This document shows positions 33,669 to 42,981 of a DNA stretch of 60,675 bases, in pieces; within the stretch, counting starts at the first letter, position 1, and the number at the start of each line of letters is the position of its first letter. The DNA is from Actinospica acidithermotolerans (GTDB taxonomy: Bacteria > Actinomycetota > Actinomycetes > Streptomycetales > Catenulisporaceae). The notes below the pieces were generated by a model. It did no database searches, was not told the origin of the DNA, and worked only from the letters and a program-made list of their open reading frames with translations. Both the position numbers and the translations under genes were made by a program. The stretch covers positions 1 to 60,675 of the forward strand of contig NZ_JAGSOH010000031.1 in the NCBI RefSeq assembly GCF_018139625.1, in the 5' to 3' direction.

Positions 33669-34465
33669 TGGCCGCTCTGCGTGGCGGTCGGCGACTTCAC
33701 CGTGCCCCACAGCGTGTCGTACCAGGGCGACGCGCTGGGCGTCGGCATGCCGAGCGGCTCGCTGCCGATCGCCGTTCCGGGCAGCGTGAAGCCCTCCTCG
33801 CCGGGCAGCACGTAGTGCAGCTGGGAGCGGGCCTGGATCGCCACGTAGCCGGGGTCGCGCCAGAGCGAGATCTGCGCCTGAAGGCTCGTCACCTTGCTGC
33901 TCAGCGCGGCGTTCTGCGCGTCGATCGACTCCAGCTGGGAGCGCTGGGCCAGATACTCCTGCAACGGGTACGCGATGGTGCACACGACCGCGCAGACGGC
34001 CAGCAGCAGGATCGTGGCCCGCCGGGTGAGCCGGAGGCGCGGACGCGGCGAACCGGGGCGGAGGCGGGGACGAAGAGCGCGCGGGTGGGTCCCGGCGCCG
34101 GCCTTGTCCGCGGTACCGGTCTTGTCGGCGGCACCGGTCTTGTCGGCGGCGCGCGCGGGCGGCACCAGGCCGAGCGCGGACCTGGCGGACCGACCGGCCT
34201 TCTCCGGCCTCGCCGACTTCTCCGGCCTCGCCGACTTCTCCGGCTTCGCAACCGTCTCCGGCCTCGCCGACTTCTCCGGCCTCGCCGACTTCTCCGGCTT
34301 CGCAGCCTTCTCCGGCTTCGCAACCGTCTCCGGCCTCGCCGAGTTCTCTGGCTTCGCAGCCTTCTCCGGCTTCGCGGCCCTCGCCGGCCTCGCGGTCTTC
34401 CGCGCCGCGGGCTCGGCCGGGGGCTTGGCGCCCTCGGTTCGCTCGTGCGCCATGCGGCCTGACAC
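33665..34465 (-). CDS. ftsB: Septum formation protein DivIC/FtsB with extended repeat-rich N-terminus
   Basis: The 266-residue protein has the DivIC core at its C-terminal half: one helix (about 148-165, RATILLLAVCAVVCTIAY), then a coiled coil (about 166-203, LAQRSQLESIDAQNAALSSKV) and the exterior LWRDPGYVAIQARSQLHYVLPGE. FtsB/DivIC bridges FtsL and FtsQ at the septum. The cytoplasmic N-terminus carries ten consecutive six-residue units of pattern A(K/R)PExx at residues 31-90 and DKTGAADKTGTADK near 108-121, making it much longer and more basic than usual. It follows eno, 60 bp downstream of it on the same strand. Confidence 0.93.
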   Translation of the reverse strand: MSGRMAHERTEGAKPPAEPAARKTARPARAAKPEKAAKPENSARPETVAKPEKAAKPEKSARPEKSARPETVAKPEKSARPEKSARPEKAGRSARSALGLVPPARAADKTGAADKTGTADKAGAGTHPRALRPRLRPGSPRPRLRLTRRATILLLAVCAVVCTIAYPLQEYLAQRSQLESIDAQNAALSSKVTSLQAQISLWRDPGYVAIQARSQLHYVLPGEEGFTLPGTAIGSEPLGMPTPSASPWYDTLWGTVKSPTATQSGQ

Positions 34466-34485
34466 CCCCTCGTCAAACGGAAAGC

Positions 34486-34509
34486 GGCGCGCCCCGAGCG
34501 GGACGCGCC
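34486..34509 (-). terminator. Hairpin after eno
   Basis: GGCGCGCCCC (34486-34495) pairs with GGGACGCGCC (34500-34509) with one mismatch and a 4-base loop. It lies 16 bp past the eno stop and before ftsB, so it may attenuate read-through. Confidence 0.65.
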
Positions 34510-34524
34510 ACCATCGTATTGCGG

Positions 34525-35820
<1,296 letters not shown>

Positions 35821-35894
35821 TCAAGCTGTCATATCTCGTCGTGGGGCAGCCTAGTTCACCGGCACTCGGCCACGCACGGGCCGTCCGTCCCTCG

Positions 35895-37169
35895 TCACCC
35901 GATGCGCCGTCGCCCCTCGGGGCTGAGCCGGACCGGCAGCTCGTGGACCCCGCGCATGATCAGCCCGGAATGCCAGCGCAACGATTCGGCGGGCGCGGCG
36001 AGCGCGATCTCGGGGTGGCGCGCGAGCAGCCGCTCGAAGCCGATCCGACCCTCCAGCCTGGCCAGCGGCGCGCCGATGCAGAAGTGGATGCCGTGGCCGA
36101 GCGCGAGGTGCCCGGGCGCCGGCCGGCCGAGGTCGAGCGTGTCGGGATCGGCGAAACGCCGCGGATCGCGGTCGGCCGCGGCGAGGACGGCGAGCACCGG
36201 TTCCCCGGCCGGGATCCCGACGCCGCCCACGGTGATGGGCGCGGTGGTGAAACGCCAGGTGGCGAACTCGACCGGGCCGTCGTAGCGCAGCAGCTCCTCG
36301 ACCGCGCCGTCCAGCAGGGCCGGGTTCGCCTGGAGCCGGGCGCGCTGCTCCGGATGGGTCAGCAACGCGAGCGTGCCGTTCCCGATCAGGTTGATCGTGG
36401 TCTCGAAACCGGCGAAGAGGAGGATGAACGCCATCGAGGCGGCCTCGTCCTCGCTCAGGTGCTCGCCGTGGTCCGAGGCGCGCACGAGGGCGGTCAGCAG
36501 GTCCTCGCCGGGGTTGAGCCGCTTCTTGTGAATGAGGGTGCGCAGATAGCCGCGGATGCGCTTGACGGACCGTCCGACGCCCCCGCGCACGCTGCCGCGG
36601 TCCACGACGCCGAACGCCCACTCGTGGAAGATCGCCTGGTCCTCCGGCGGCACGCCGAGCATCTCCAGGATGACGGCGACCGGCAGCGGGCACGCGTAGC
36701 CGCGGATCAGGTCGACGGTGCCGTCGCCGTCCCGCGCCGTCTTCTCGCAGGCGTCCAGCAGCTCGTCCGCGATCCGGGCGATGGAGGGCTCGAAGTCGGC
36801 GATCCGGCGCGGCGTGAAGGCCTTCGAGACCAGCCGCCGCAGCCGGGTGTGGTCCGGCGGGTCGAGATTGAGCAGGTGCGCGGCGATGCCGGAGCGGTGC
36901 TCGCCGGGGATGCCGGTGCGGCCGGGCTGCCAGCCGGGGAACGAGGCCGCGGCGTTCTTCGACAGCCGCGGATCGGCGAGCACGGACTTCACGTCGTCGT
37001 ACCGGGTGACCAGGTAGGCCTCGACGCCGTTCGGCAGCTTCGCCCGGTGCACCGGCGCGTGCTCGCGCAGCCAGGCGTAGGCCGGGTACGGATCGTCGAT
37101 GAACGCGCGATCGAAGAGCTGCGGCGCGTCCGGGGACGCGGTCGGGGCGGAGGCGGGCTGCTCGGTCAC
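35895..37169 (-). CDS. Cytochrome P450 (bacterial class, CYP107-like)
   Basis: The 424-residue soluble P450 has all landmarks. The I-helix oxygen-activation motif is LLFAGFETTIN, the ExxR motif is in VEELLRYDG, and the heme loop LGHGIHFCIGAPLARLEG has the axial Cys at about 363. The N-terminus (LFDRAFIDDPYPAYAWLREHAPVHR) is typical of actinomycete P450s, many of which hydroxylate macrolide-like or xenobiotic substrates. There is no adjacent ferredoxin, reductase or biosynthetic cluster, so electrons must come from elsewhere and the substrate cannot be told. It is 41 bp downstream of a small RHH protein gene. Confidence 0.95.
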   Translation of the reverse strand: MTEQPASAPTASPDAPQLFDRAFIDDPYPAYAWLREHAPVHRAKLPNGVEAYLVTRYDDVKSVLADPRLSKNAAASFPGWQPGRTGIPGEHRSGIAAHLLNLDPPDHTRLRRLVSKAFTPRRIADFEPSIARIADELLDACEKTARDGDGTVDLIRGYACPLPVAVILEMLGVPPEDQAIFHEWAFGVVDRGSVRGGVGRSVKRIRGYLRTLIHKKRLNPGEDLLTALVRASDHGEHLSEDEAASMAFILLFAGFETTINLIGNGTLALLTHPEQRARLQANPALLDGAVEELLRYDGPVEFATWRFTTAPITVGGVGIPAGEPVLAVLAAADRDPRRFADPDTLDLGRPAPGHLALGHGIHFCIGAPLARLEGRIGFERLLARHPEIALAAPAESLRWHSGLIMRGVHELPVRLSPEGRRRIG

Positions 37170-37210
37170 CGCTCCATCGTCACACGCCGCCCGCCGGCGG
37201 CGCGGACAGG

Positions 37211-37417
37211 TCAGCCGTGGTCGATCCCGGCGAAGCTGCGCAGCAGCTCCCGGCGCCGCTCGGCCGCCCGCGGAGCGGCGCTGCGGCGCTGCTGCTGCTC
37301 CTTGTCCGCCAGGTACTCCTCGAGGGCCAGGAAGACGACCTCGTACGTCGTCGCCTGTTCGTACTCGGCGACTTTGCGCAGGCGTTCGGTCTGGCTGTCG
37401 GTGAGCGCAAGTGCCAT
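37211..37417 (-). CDS. Small ribbon-helix-helix-like (CopG/antitoxin type) protein, orphan
   Basis: ATG 37417 gives 68 residues: MALALTDSQTERLRKVAEYE, then ATTYEVVFLALEEYLADKE. A short beta strand followed by two amphipathic helices is the RHH plan seen in antitoxins paired with Doc/Fic or VapC toxins. The basic tail is RRSAAPRAAERRRELLRSF. No toxin gene is adjacent; the next gene on the strand is the P450, so it is either a solitary regulator or the remnant of a pair. A palindrome AGACCAGTGGTCT (37500-37512) lies 83 bp upstream and could be an operator. Confidence 0.65.
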   Translation of the reverse strand: MALALTDSQTERLRKVAEYEQATTYEVVFLALEEYLADKEQQQRRSAAPRAAERRRELLRSFAGIDHG

Positions 37418-37499
37418 GTCCACGCGCGGGAAAATATAGGACCGCGGGGCGGGTTGAGAACCCCTGTCCCGCAGAGTCACCGATACGAGTGAATGGCCT

Positions 37500-37512
37500 A
37501 GACCAGTGGTCT
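37500..37512. promoter_or_regulatory. Palindrome, possible operator
   Basis: AGACCA-G-TGGTCT is a perfect 6-bp inverted repeat, upstream of the RHH gene and downstream of the tatA terminator. Which regulator binds, if any, is unknown. Confidence 0.3.
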
Positions 37513-37595
37513 CACCGGGCTGATCGCGACCGGGCGGACGGCGCCCGGGCGGACCGTGGCCGGGCAGGCGCGGTCCGCGGGCCCGGAGACGGCGA

Positions 37596-37639
37596 GATCC
37601 CGTTCCGGCGGGCACGCGGCTCGCTTTCGGAACGGGATC
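37596..37639 (-). terminator. Terminator of tatA
   Basis: Perfect 12-bp arms GATCCCGTTCCG (37596-37607) and CGGAACGGGATC (37628-37639) with a 20-base loop, about 30 bp past the tatA stop. Confidence 0.7.
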
Positions 37640-37667
37640 GGCGGCGACGCGCCTCGGGCGCGGTACG

Positions 37668-37937
37668 TCAGCGCTGGGCGGCGTCGTGCGACGGGACGGA
37701 GTCGGTGACCGGCTGGGCCGGCGGGACGACCGAGCTCTCGACGGCCTGCGGCGCCGCCTGCGGCTGGGCCGGCGCGCTCGCGCCGTCGTCCTTGGCGGCC
37801 TTCATCTCCGACTTGAAGATGCGCAGGGACTGGCCGACCGACCGCGCGGCGTCCGGCAGCTTGCGCGAGCCGAACAGCAGCACGATAAGGGCGAGAATGA
37901 CGATGACGTGCCAGGGCTCAAGTCCGCCACGAAACAT
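37668..37937 (-). CDS. tatA: Twin-arginine translocase subunit TatA
   Basis: The 89-residue protein has the TatA plan: a short exterior N-terminus (MFRGGLEPW), one helix (HVIVILALIVLLFG), the FGSRKLPDAARSVGQSLRIFKSEM amphipathic-helix region (joined directly to the helix), and an Ala/Pro/Gln-rich tail. TatA oligomers form the pore for folded Tat substrates. Actinomycetes often encode tatA away from tatC, as here; no tatB/tatC is in view. Confidence 0.95.
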   Translation of the reverse strand: MFRGGLEPWHVIVILALIVLLFGSRKLPDAARSVGQSLRIFKSEMKAAKDDGASAPAQPQAAPQAVESSVVPPAQPVTDSVPSHDAAQR

Positions 37938-38019
37938 GGTTCCGCACTCCTAATGATCAGTTGCCGTAGCCGTGTGCCGCACCGTTGGTGGGGGTTCCGG
38001 CGCCGGTGCACTGACCAGA

Positions 38020-39105
38020 CTAACCGCACTTGCCCGACGACCGGGAGGCCTCCTGGTTAAGAATCTCGTCCCGCAGCCGCCTGGCCTCGGCGCGCAGCGC
38101 CGCCTCCGGATCCACGCCCAGCTCCCGGGCCAGCCCCACGACCGCCATCAGCAGCGCCCCGACCTGCGCCTGCGCATCTGCGTCCGAATTATCCGCAGGT
38201 GCACGAAGCGTCTGGGGAAGTAGCGGAATCGTTACATCCATACCCGCGTTCTTCGACCGTTTGAGTAGCTTCTCTGCTAATGAGAGAGCCGGCTGGTTGA
38301 GCGGCACGCCCTCGACGACCGAGGTGCGGCCCTTCTCCGCCGCCTTGATCTGCTCCCAGTTGGCCTCGACGTCGGCCGCGGTCCCGGCGGCGACGTCGGC
38401 GAAGACGTGCGGATGGCGGTTGATGAGCTTCGTCACGATGCCCTGCGCCACGTCGTCGATGTCGAACGGGTCCTCGGGGTGCTCCCGGGCGATCCGGGAG
38501 TGGAAGGCGACCTGGAGCAGCACGTCGCCGAGCTCCTCGCGCAGCGCGTCCCGGCCCTCCCCGGGGGTGTCCGGATCGCCGTCCTCGATCGTCTCGACGG
38601 TCTCGTAGGCCTCTTCCAGCAGGAATTTCACCAGCGACCGGTGCGTCTGCTGGGCGTCCCACGGGCAGCCGCCCGGGGAGCGCAGCCGGTCCATCACGGC
38701 GACCAGGTCGAGCAGGCGGGCGCCGGGCACGTCGTAGCTGCCGGGGGTGAGTTCGAGCTCGATCTCCGCCTCGTCCGCCGAGCCGCCGGTCAGCCGCTCG
38801 CCGAGCGCGAGCACCAGCGGCTGGTCCTCGCCCGAGGGATCGGCCAGCCAGACCACCGTCTCGCCTGCCGCGGCCTCCTTGAGCAGCTCGTCGGCCACCT
38901 CGGCCGTCTCGCCCTCGATCAGCTCGATCTCGACGTCCTGGTCGTCCAGGTACTCCAGGATCGGGTGCTCCGCGCTGCCCGCGTGCACCCGCGCCCCGGC
39001 GCCCGTCACCGCCTTCCAGGCGGCGGCCGAGAGCAGCCCGGGGGCGACCCGGGGAGAGAAGGGCACGAGGATGATCCGTCCGGTCACGGCGCTCACCTTA
39101 TCCAT
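38020..39105 (-). CDS. mazG: Nucleoside triphosphate pyrophosphohydrolase MazG
   Basis: This 361-residue protein has the MazG domain in its centre: RLRSPGGCPWDAQQTHRSL, FLLEEAYETVETI (metal-binding EExxE), REELGDVLLQVAFH (the second ExxxD set), and KLINRHPHVFADV, with a WEQIKAAEK follow-on. The N-terminal ~120 residues are the extra domain seen in actinobacterial MazG. The enzyme hydrolyses NTPs, including oxidised ones, to monophosphates, protecting DNA synthesis and moderating starvation signalling. It starts 7 bp after the mfd stop, so the two are one operon. Confidence 0.95.
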   Translation of the reverse strand: MDKVSAVTGRIILVPFSPRVAPGLLSAAAWKAVTGAGARVHAGSAEHPILEYLDDQDVEIELIEGETAEVADELLKEAAAGETVVWLADPSGEDQPLVLALGERLTGGSADEAEIELELTPGSYDVPGARLLDLVAVMDRLRSPGGCPWDAQQTHRSLVKFLLEEAYETVETIEDGDPDTPGEGRDALREELGDVLLQVAFHSRIAREHPEDPFDIDDVAQGIVTKLINRHPHVFADVAAGTAADVEANWEQIKAAEKGRTSVVEGVPLNQPALSLAEKLLKRSKNAGMDVTIPLLPQTLRAPADNSDADAQAQVGALLMAVVGLARELGVDPEAALRAEARRLRDEILNQEASRSSGKCG

Positions 39106-39112
39106 CGTCAGG

Positions 39113-42100
39113 TCACGCGCCCATCCGGATGACGCCGTCGATCAGCGAGCGGCACCACTCGAGCAGCGGCAGGCCGGTGACCGGCTCGGCGGGGAAGCCG
39201 GAGGTCTTCGGCCGCGGCACCAGGATGTGGTCGGACTGCTTCTTCACGATCGAGCCGGGGAAGACCCGCTTGAGCCGCATCTCCTGGGACTCGCGCAGGT
39301 AGACCTGGCTGAACTTCACGAAGTTGCCCTGCAGCACGATCTCGGCGAGGCCCGCCTCCCGGGCGTGGGCGCGGAACAGCGCCACGGCCAGCAGGTTGCC
39401 GACCGGCTCGGGCAGCTTCCCGTAGCGGTCCACGAGCTCGTCGTGCACGGCGACGACGTCCTCCTCCCTGGCGATGGACGCGATCCGGCGGTAAGCCTCA
39501 AGACGCAGCCGTTCGCCGGGCACCCACTCGTGCGGGATGTGCGCGTCCACCGGGAGGTCCACCCGCATGTCCGGGGCCTCGTCCGGGCTGCTGAGGCCCG
39601 CCGCCTGCTCCTTGAACTCCTTGACCGCCTCGCCGACCATCCGCACGTACAGGTCGAATCCGACCCCTTCGATGTGCCCGGACTGCTCGCCGCCGAGCAG
39701 GTTGCCCGCGCCGCGGATCTCCAGGTCCTTCATCGCCACGTACATGCCGGCCCCGAGGTCGGTGTGCTGGGCGATGGTGGCCAGCCGCTCGTGCGCGGTC
39801 TCGGTCAGCGGCTTCTCCGGCGGATACAGGAAGTACGCGTACGCGCGCTCGCGGCCGCGGCCGACCCGGCCGCGCAGCTGGTGCAGCTGGCTCAGGCCGA
39901 AGTTGTCGGCGCGCTCGACGATCAGGGTGTTGGCGTTCGCGATGTCGATGCCCGACTCGACGATCGTCGTGCACACCAGCACGTCGTACTCGCGGTTCCA
40001 GAAGTCGACGATCAGCTTCTCCAGCGCGTGCTCGTTCATCTGGCCGTGCGCCGTGGCCACCCGGGCCTCCGGCACCAGCTGGCGCAGCCGCGCCGCGGCC
40101 CGGTCGATCGACTCGACCCGGTTGTGGATGTAGAAGACCTGGCCCTCGCGCAGCAGCTCGCGCCGGATCGCCGCGCCGATCTGCTTCTCCTCGTACGCGC
40201 CGACGAAGGTGAGCACCGGGTGCCGCTCCTCCGGCGGGGTCTGGATCGTGGACATCTCGCGGATGCCGGTGACCGCCATCTCGAGCGTGCGCGGGATCGG
40301 GGTCGCGGACATGGTCAGCACGTCCACGTTCGCCCGCATCTGCTTGAGGTGCTCCTTGTGCTCGACGCCGAAGCGCTGCTCCTCGTCCACGATCACCAGG
40401 CCGAGGTCCTTGAACCTGGTGTCCTTGGCGAACAGCCGGTGGGTGCCGATCACGACGTCCACCGAGCCCTCGGCCAGGCCGCGCAGCACCTCGGCCGACT
40501 CCTTGTCGCTCTGGAAGCGCGAGAGGGCCTTGATCGTCACCGGGAACTGCGCGTAGCGCTCGGCGAAGGTGGAGAAGTGCTGCTGCACGAGCAGCGTGGT
40601 CGGCACCAGCACGGCGACCTGCTTGCCGTCCTGCACCGCCTTGAAGGCCGCGCGCACCGCGATCTCGGTCTTGCCGTAGCCCACGTCGCCGCAGATGAGC
40701 CGGTCCATCGGGACCGTCTTCTCCATGTCGCCCTTGACCTCGTCGATGCACGCGAGCTGGTCCGGGGTCTCGGTGTACGGGAAGGCGTCCTCGAGTTCGC
40801 GCTGCCAGGGCGTGTCCCCGGCGAAGGCGTGGCCCGGCGCGGCCTGCCGGGCCGAGTAGAGCCGGATCAGGTCGCCGGCGATGTCGCGCACCGCCTTGCG
40901 GGCCCGCGACTTCGCCTTCTGCCAGTCGGCGCCGCCGAGCCGGTGCATCGAGGGCGACTCGCCGCCGACGTACTTCGTGACCTGCTCGAGCTGGTCGGTC
41001 GGCACGTAGAGCCGGTCGCCGGGCTGGCCGCGCTTCGAGCTCGCGTACTCGATCACCAGGTACTCGCGGGTGGCCCCGGCGACGGTGCGCTGCACCATCT
41101 CGATGTACCGCCCGACGCCGTGCTGCTCGTGCACGACGTAGTCCCCCGTCTTGAGCTGCAGCGGATCGACCATGTTGCGGCGCCGCGAGGGCATCCGGTT
41201 CATGTCCTTGGTCGACGAGCGCTGGCCGGAGATGTCGGTCTCGGTCAGCAGCACCAGCCTCGCCGCCTCGTCCACGAAGCCGCGGCCGAAGGACGCGCAG
41301 GTGACGTACGCGATCCCGGTCTCCATCGGTGCGTCCAGGTCCGGCACCAGGCGCACGCCGAGGTCGGCGCCGCGCAGCACCTCGGCGAGCCGCTCGGCCG
41401 GGCCGTGGCCCTCCGTGGTCAGCACGACGTGCCAGCCCTCCCGCAGCCAGCGGCGCACGTCGGCCAGCATCGTCGCGCCCTCGCCCCGGTAGTCGGGCGC
41501 CTCCGCGGCCGGGGAGATCTCGGTGTCGTCGGTCTCGACGGACTCGCCGTCCGCCGCGAACTCGGCCAGGCCGGCGTCCGCGACGAAGGGGGTGATCGAC
41601 CACCAGGGCAGGCCGCGGGAGCGCACGTGGTCGCGCAGGTCGGCGAGCGACCAGAGCGAGGCCGCGCCGAGGTCCAGCGGGCTCTTGCCGCCGAGGGCGG
41701 CCGCGGCCCAGGAGGCCTCAAGGAACTCCTGCGAGGTGCTGACCAGGTCGGCGGCCCGGGTGCGCACCCGCTCCGGGTCGCACACCACGACGTGGGTGCC
41801 CTCCGGCACGACGTCGGCCAGCAGCTCCATCTTGTCGACCAGCACCGGCGCCAGCGACTCCATGCCCTCGACCGCGATGCCCTCGGCGATCTTGCCGAAG
41901 ACGTCCGCGAGCTCCGGGTACTCGGAGGCGTAGCCGTGCGCCCGCTTGCGGACGGTCTCGGTCAGCAGCAGCTCGCGGCACGGCGGCGCCCACAGCCCGC
42001 CCTGCGCGATTTCCAGCGAGCGCTGGTCGGCGACCTTGAAGTAGCGGATCTCCTCGACCGTGTCGCCCCAGAACTCCAGCCGCAGCGGGTGCTCCTCGGT

Positions 42101-42670
42101 CGGCGGGAAGACGTCCAGGATGCCGCCGCGCACCGCGAAGTCGCCGCGCTTTTCCACGAGGTCGGTGCGCAGGTAGGCGGCGTCGGCCAGCCGGCGCGTC
42201 ACCTCTTCGAGCTCCAGCTCGGCGCCCGCGACCACCCGCACCGGTTCGAGGTCGCCGAGCCCGGCCACCTGCGGCTGCAGGACCGAGCGGATCGGCGCCA
42301 CGACGACGCTGAGTCGGTTCCCGTCGCCCGGATGGGCCAGGCGGCGCAGTACGGCCAGGCGGCGGCCCACGGTGTCGGAGCGCGGCGAGAGGCGTTCGTG
42401 CGGCAGCGTCTCCCAGGACGGGAACTCGGCGACCGCCGAGTCGCCGAGCAGCGAGCGCAGCGCGGCGGCGAGGTCCTCGGTCTCCCGGCCGGTCGCGGTG
42501 ACCGCGAGCACCGTCCGCCCGGTGCCGGCGATCGCGGCGATGGCCGGGGCGCGCAGGCCGCCGACGGCGGTGAGGTCGAGCCGGGGGCGGGCGCCGAGCG
42601 CCGCCGCCTCGGCGGCGGCACGCAGCGCGGGGTCGCGCCGCAGGGGTTCGAGGAGACCGGAGAGGGTCAT
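39113..42670 (-). CDS. mfd: Transcription-repair coupling factor Mfd
   Basis: ATG 42670 (MTLSGLLEPLRRDP) gives 1185 residues, the normal Mfd size. The UvrB-like N-terminal module includes VLAVTATGRETEDLAAAL and FPSWETLPHERLSPR. The RNA-polymerase-interacting domain has LKTGDYVVHEQHGVGRYIEM. The RecG-like translocase has Walker A GDVGYGKTE, the DExQ box VIVDEEQRFG, and TMSATPIPRTLEMA. Mfd pushes stalled RNA polymerase off lesions and recruits UvrA. It is the first gene of the mfd-mazG operon and is divergent from the SMI1/KNR4 gene. Confidence 0.97.
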   Translation of the reverse strand: MTLSGLLEPLRRDPALRAAAEAAALGARPRLDLTAVGGLRAPAIAAIAGTGRTVLAVTATGRETEDLAAALRSLLGDSAVAEFPSWETLPHERLSPRSDTVGRRLAVLRRLAHPGDGNRLSVVVAPIRSVLQPQVAGLGDLEPVRVVAGAELELEEVTRRLADAAYLRTDLVEKRGDFAVRGGILDVFPPTEEHPLRLEFWGDTVEEIRYFKVADQRSLEIAQGGLWAPPCRELLLTETVRKRAHGYASEYPELADVFGKIAEGIAVEGMESLAPVLVDKMELLADVVPEGTHVVVCDPERVRTRAADLVSTSQEFLEASWAAAALGGKSPLDLGAASLWSLADLRDHVRSRGLPWWSITPFVADAGLAEFAADGESVETDDTEISPAAEAPDYRGEGATMLADVRRWLREGWHVVLTTEGHGPAERLAEVLRGADLGVRLVPDLDAPMETGIAYVTCASFGRGFVDEAARLVLLTETDISGQRSSTKDMNRMPSRRRNMVDPLQLKTGDYVVHEQHGVGRYIEMVQRTVAGATREYLVIEYASSKRGQPGDRLYVPTDQLEQVTKYVGGESPSMHRLGGADWQKAKSRARKAVRDIAGDLIRLYSARQAAPGHAFAGDTPWQRELEDAFPYTETPDQLACIDEVKGDMEKTVPMDRLICGDVGYGKTEIAVRAAFKAVQDGKQVAVLVPTTLLVQQHFSTFAERYAQFPVTIKALSRFQSDKESAEVLRGLAEGSVDVVIGTHRLFAKDTRFKDLGLVIVDEEQRFGVEHKEHLKQMRANVDVLTMSATPIPRTLEMAVTGIREMSTIQTPPEERHPVLTFVGAYEEKQIGAAIRRELLREGQVFYIHNRVESIDRAAARLRQLVPEARVATAHGQMNEHALEKLIVDFWNREYDVLVCTTIVESGIDIANANTLIVERADNFGLSQLHQLRGRVGRGRERAYAYFLYPPEKPLTETAHERLATIAQHTDLGAGMYVAMKDLEIRGAGNLLGGEQSGHIEGVGFDLYVRMVGEAVKEFKEQAAGLSSPDEAPDMRVDLPVDAHIPHEWVPGERLRLEAYRRIASIAREEDVVAVHDELVDRYGKLPEPVGNLLAVALFRAHAREAGLAEIVLQGNFVKFSQVYLRESQEMRLKRVFPGSIVKKQSDHILVPRPKTSGFPAEPVTGLPLLEWCRSLIDGVIRMGA

Positions 42671-42981
42671 GTGCACCTTCCGTAGGCACGCCGAGTAACC
42701 CCGGACAGCCCGCAGGGGGGCAGGGGGTTTCGTGTACCTCCAGGGTACGCACTCCCGCCGACAACGCCGTCCCGCGTGTGATTTACATGATCGGCGGCCT
42801 GCCGTCGGGCGGGCTGCAAAACACCGCAAATCGGGCGCGCGTCAAGAAATCGGCACCCTCGGACGGCACTCCCGCCTATCGCCGGACCACCGGCTCCGGG
42901 TACCGTCGTCGTGAGCAACCAGTGTGCCGGGCCACCCACGGGCCCGGCCCGCGCGAGGCGATGGCAAGGGACTGGAGAACG
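42671..42981. other. Divergent intergenic region, mfd / SMI1-KNR4 gene
   Basis: 311 bp, no gene or hairpin seen. The piece cgtgtgatttacatgatcgg (42775-42794) is the most A/T-rich and may be promoter. An in-frame upstream extension of the SMI1/KNR4 gene is open but not conserved in my judgement. Confidence 0.4.

Noticed and set aside
38747-42685. 1312-residue plus-strand open frame across mfd
   Set aside because: Shadow frame; the mfd motifs are on the minus strand.
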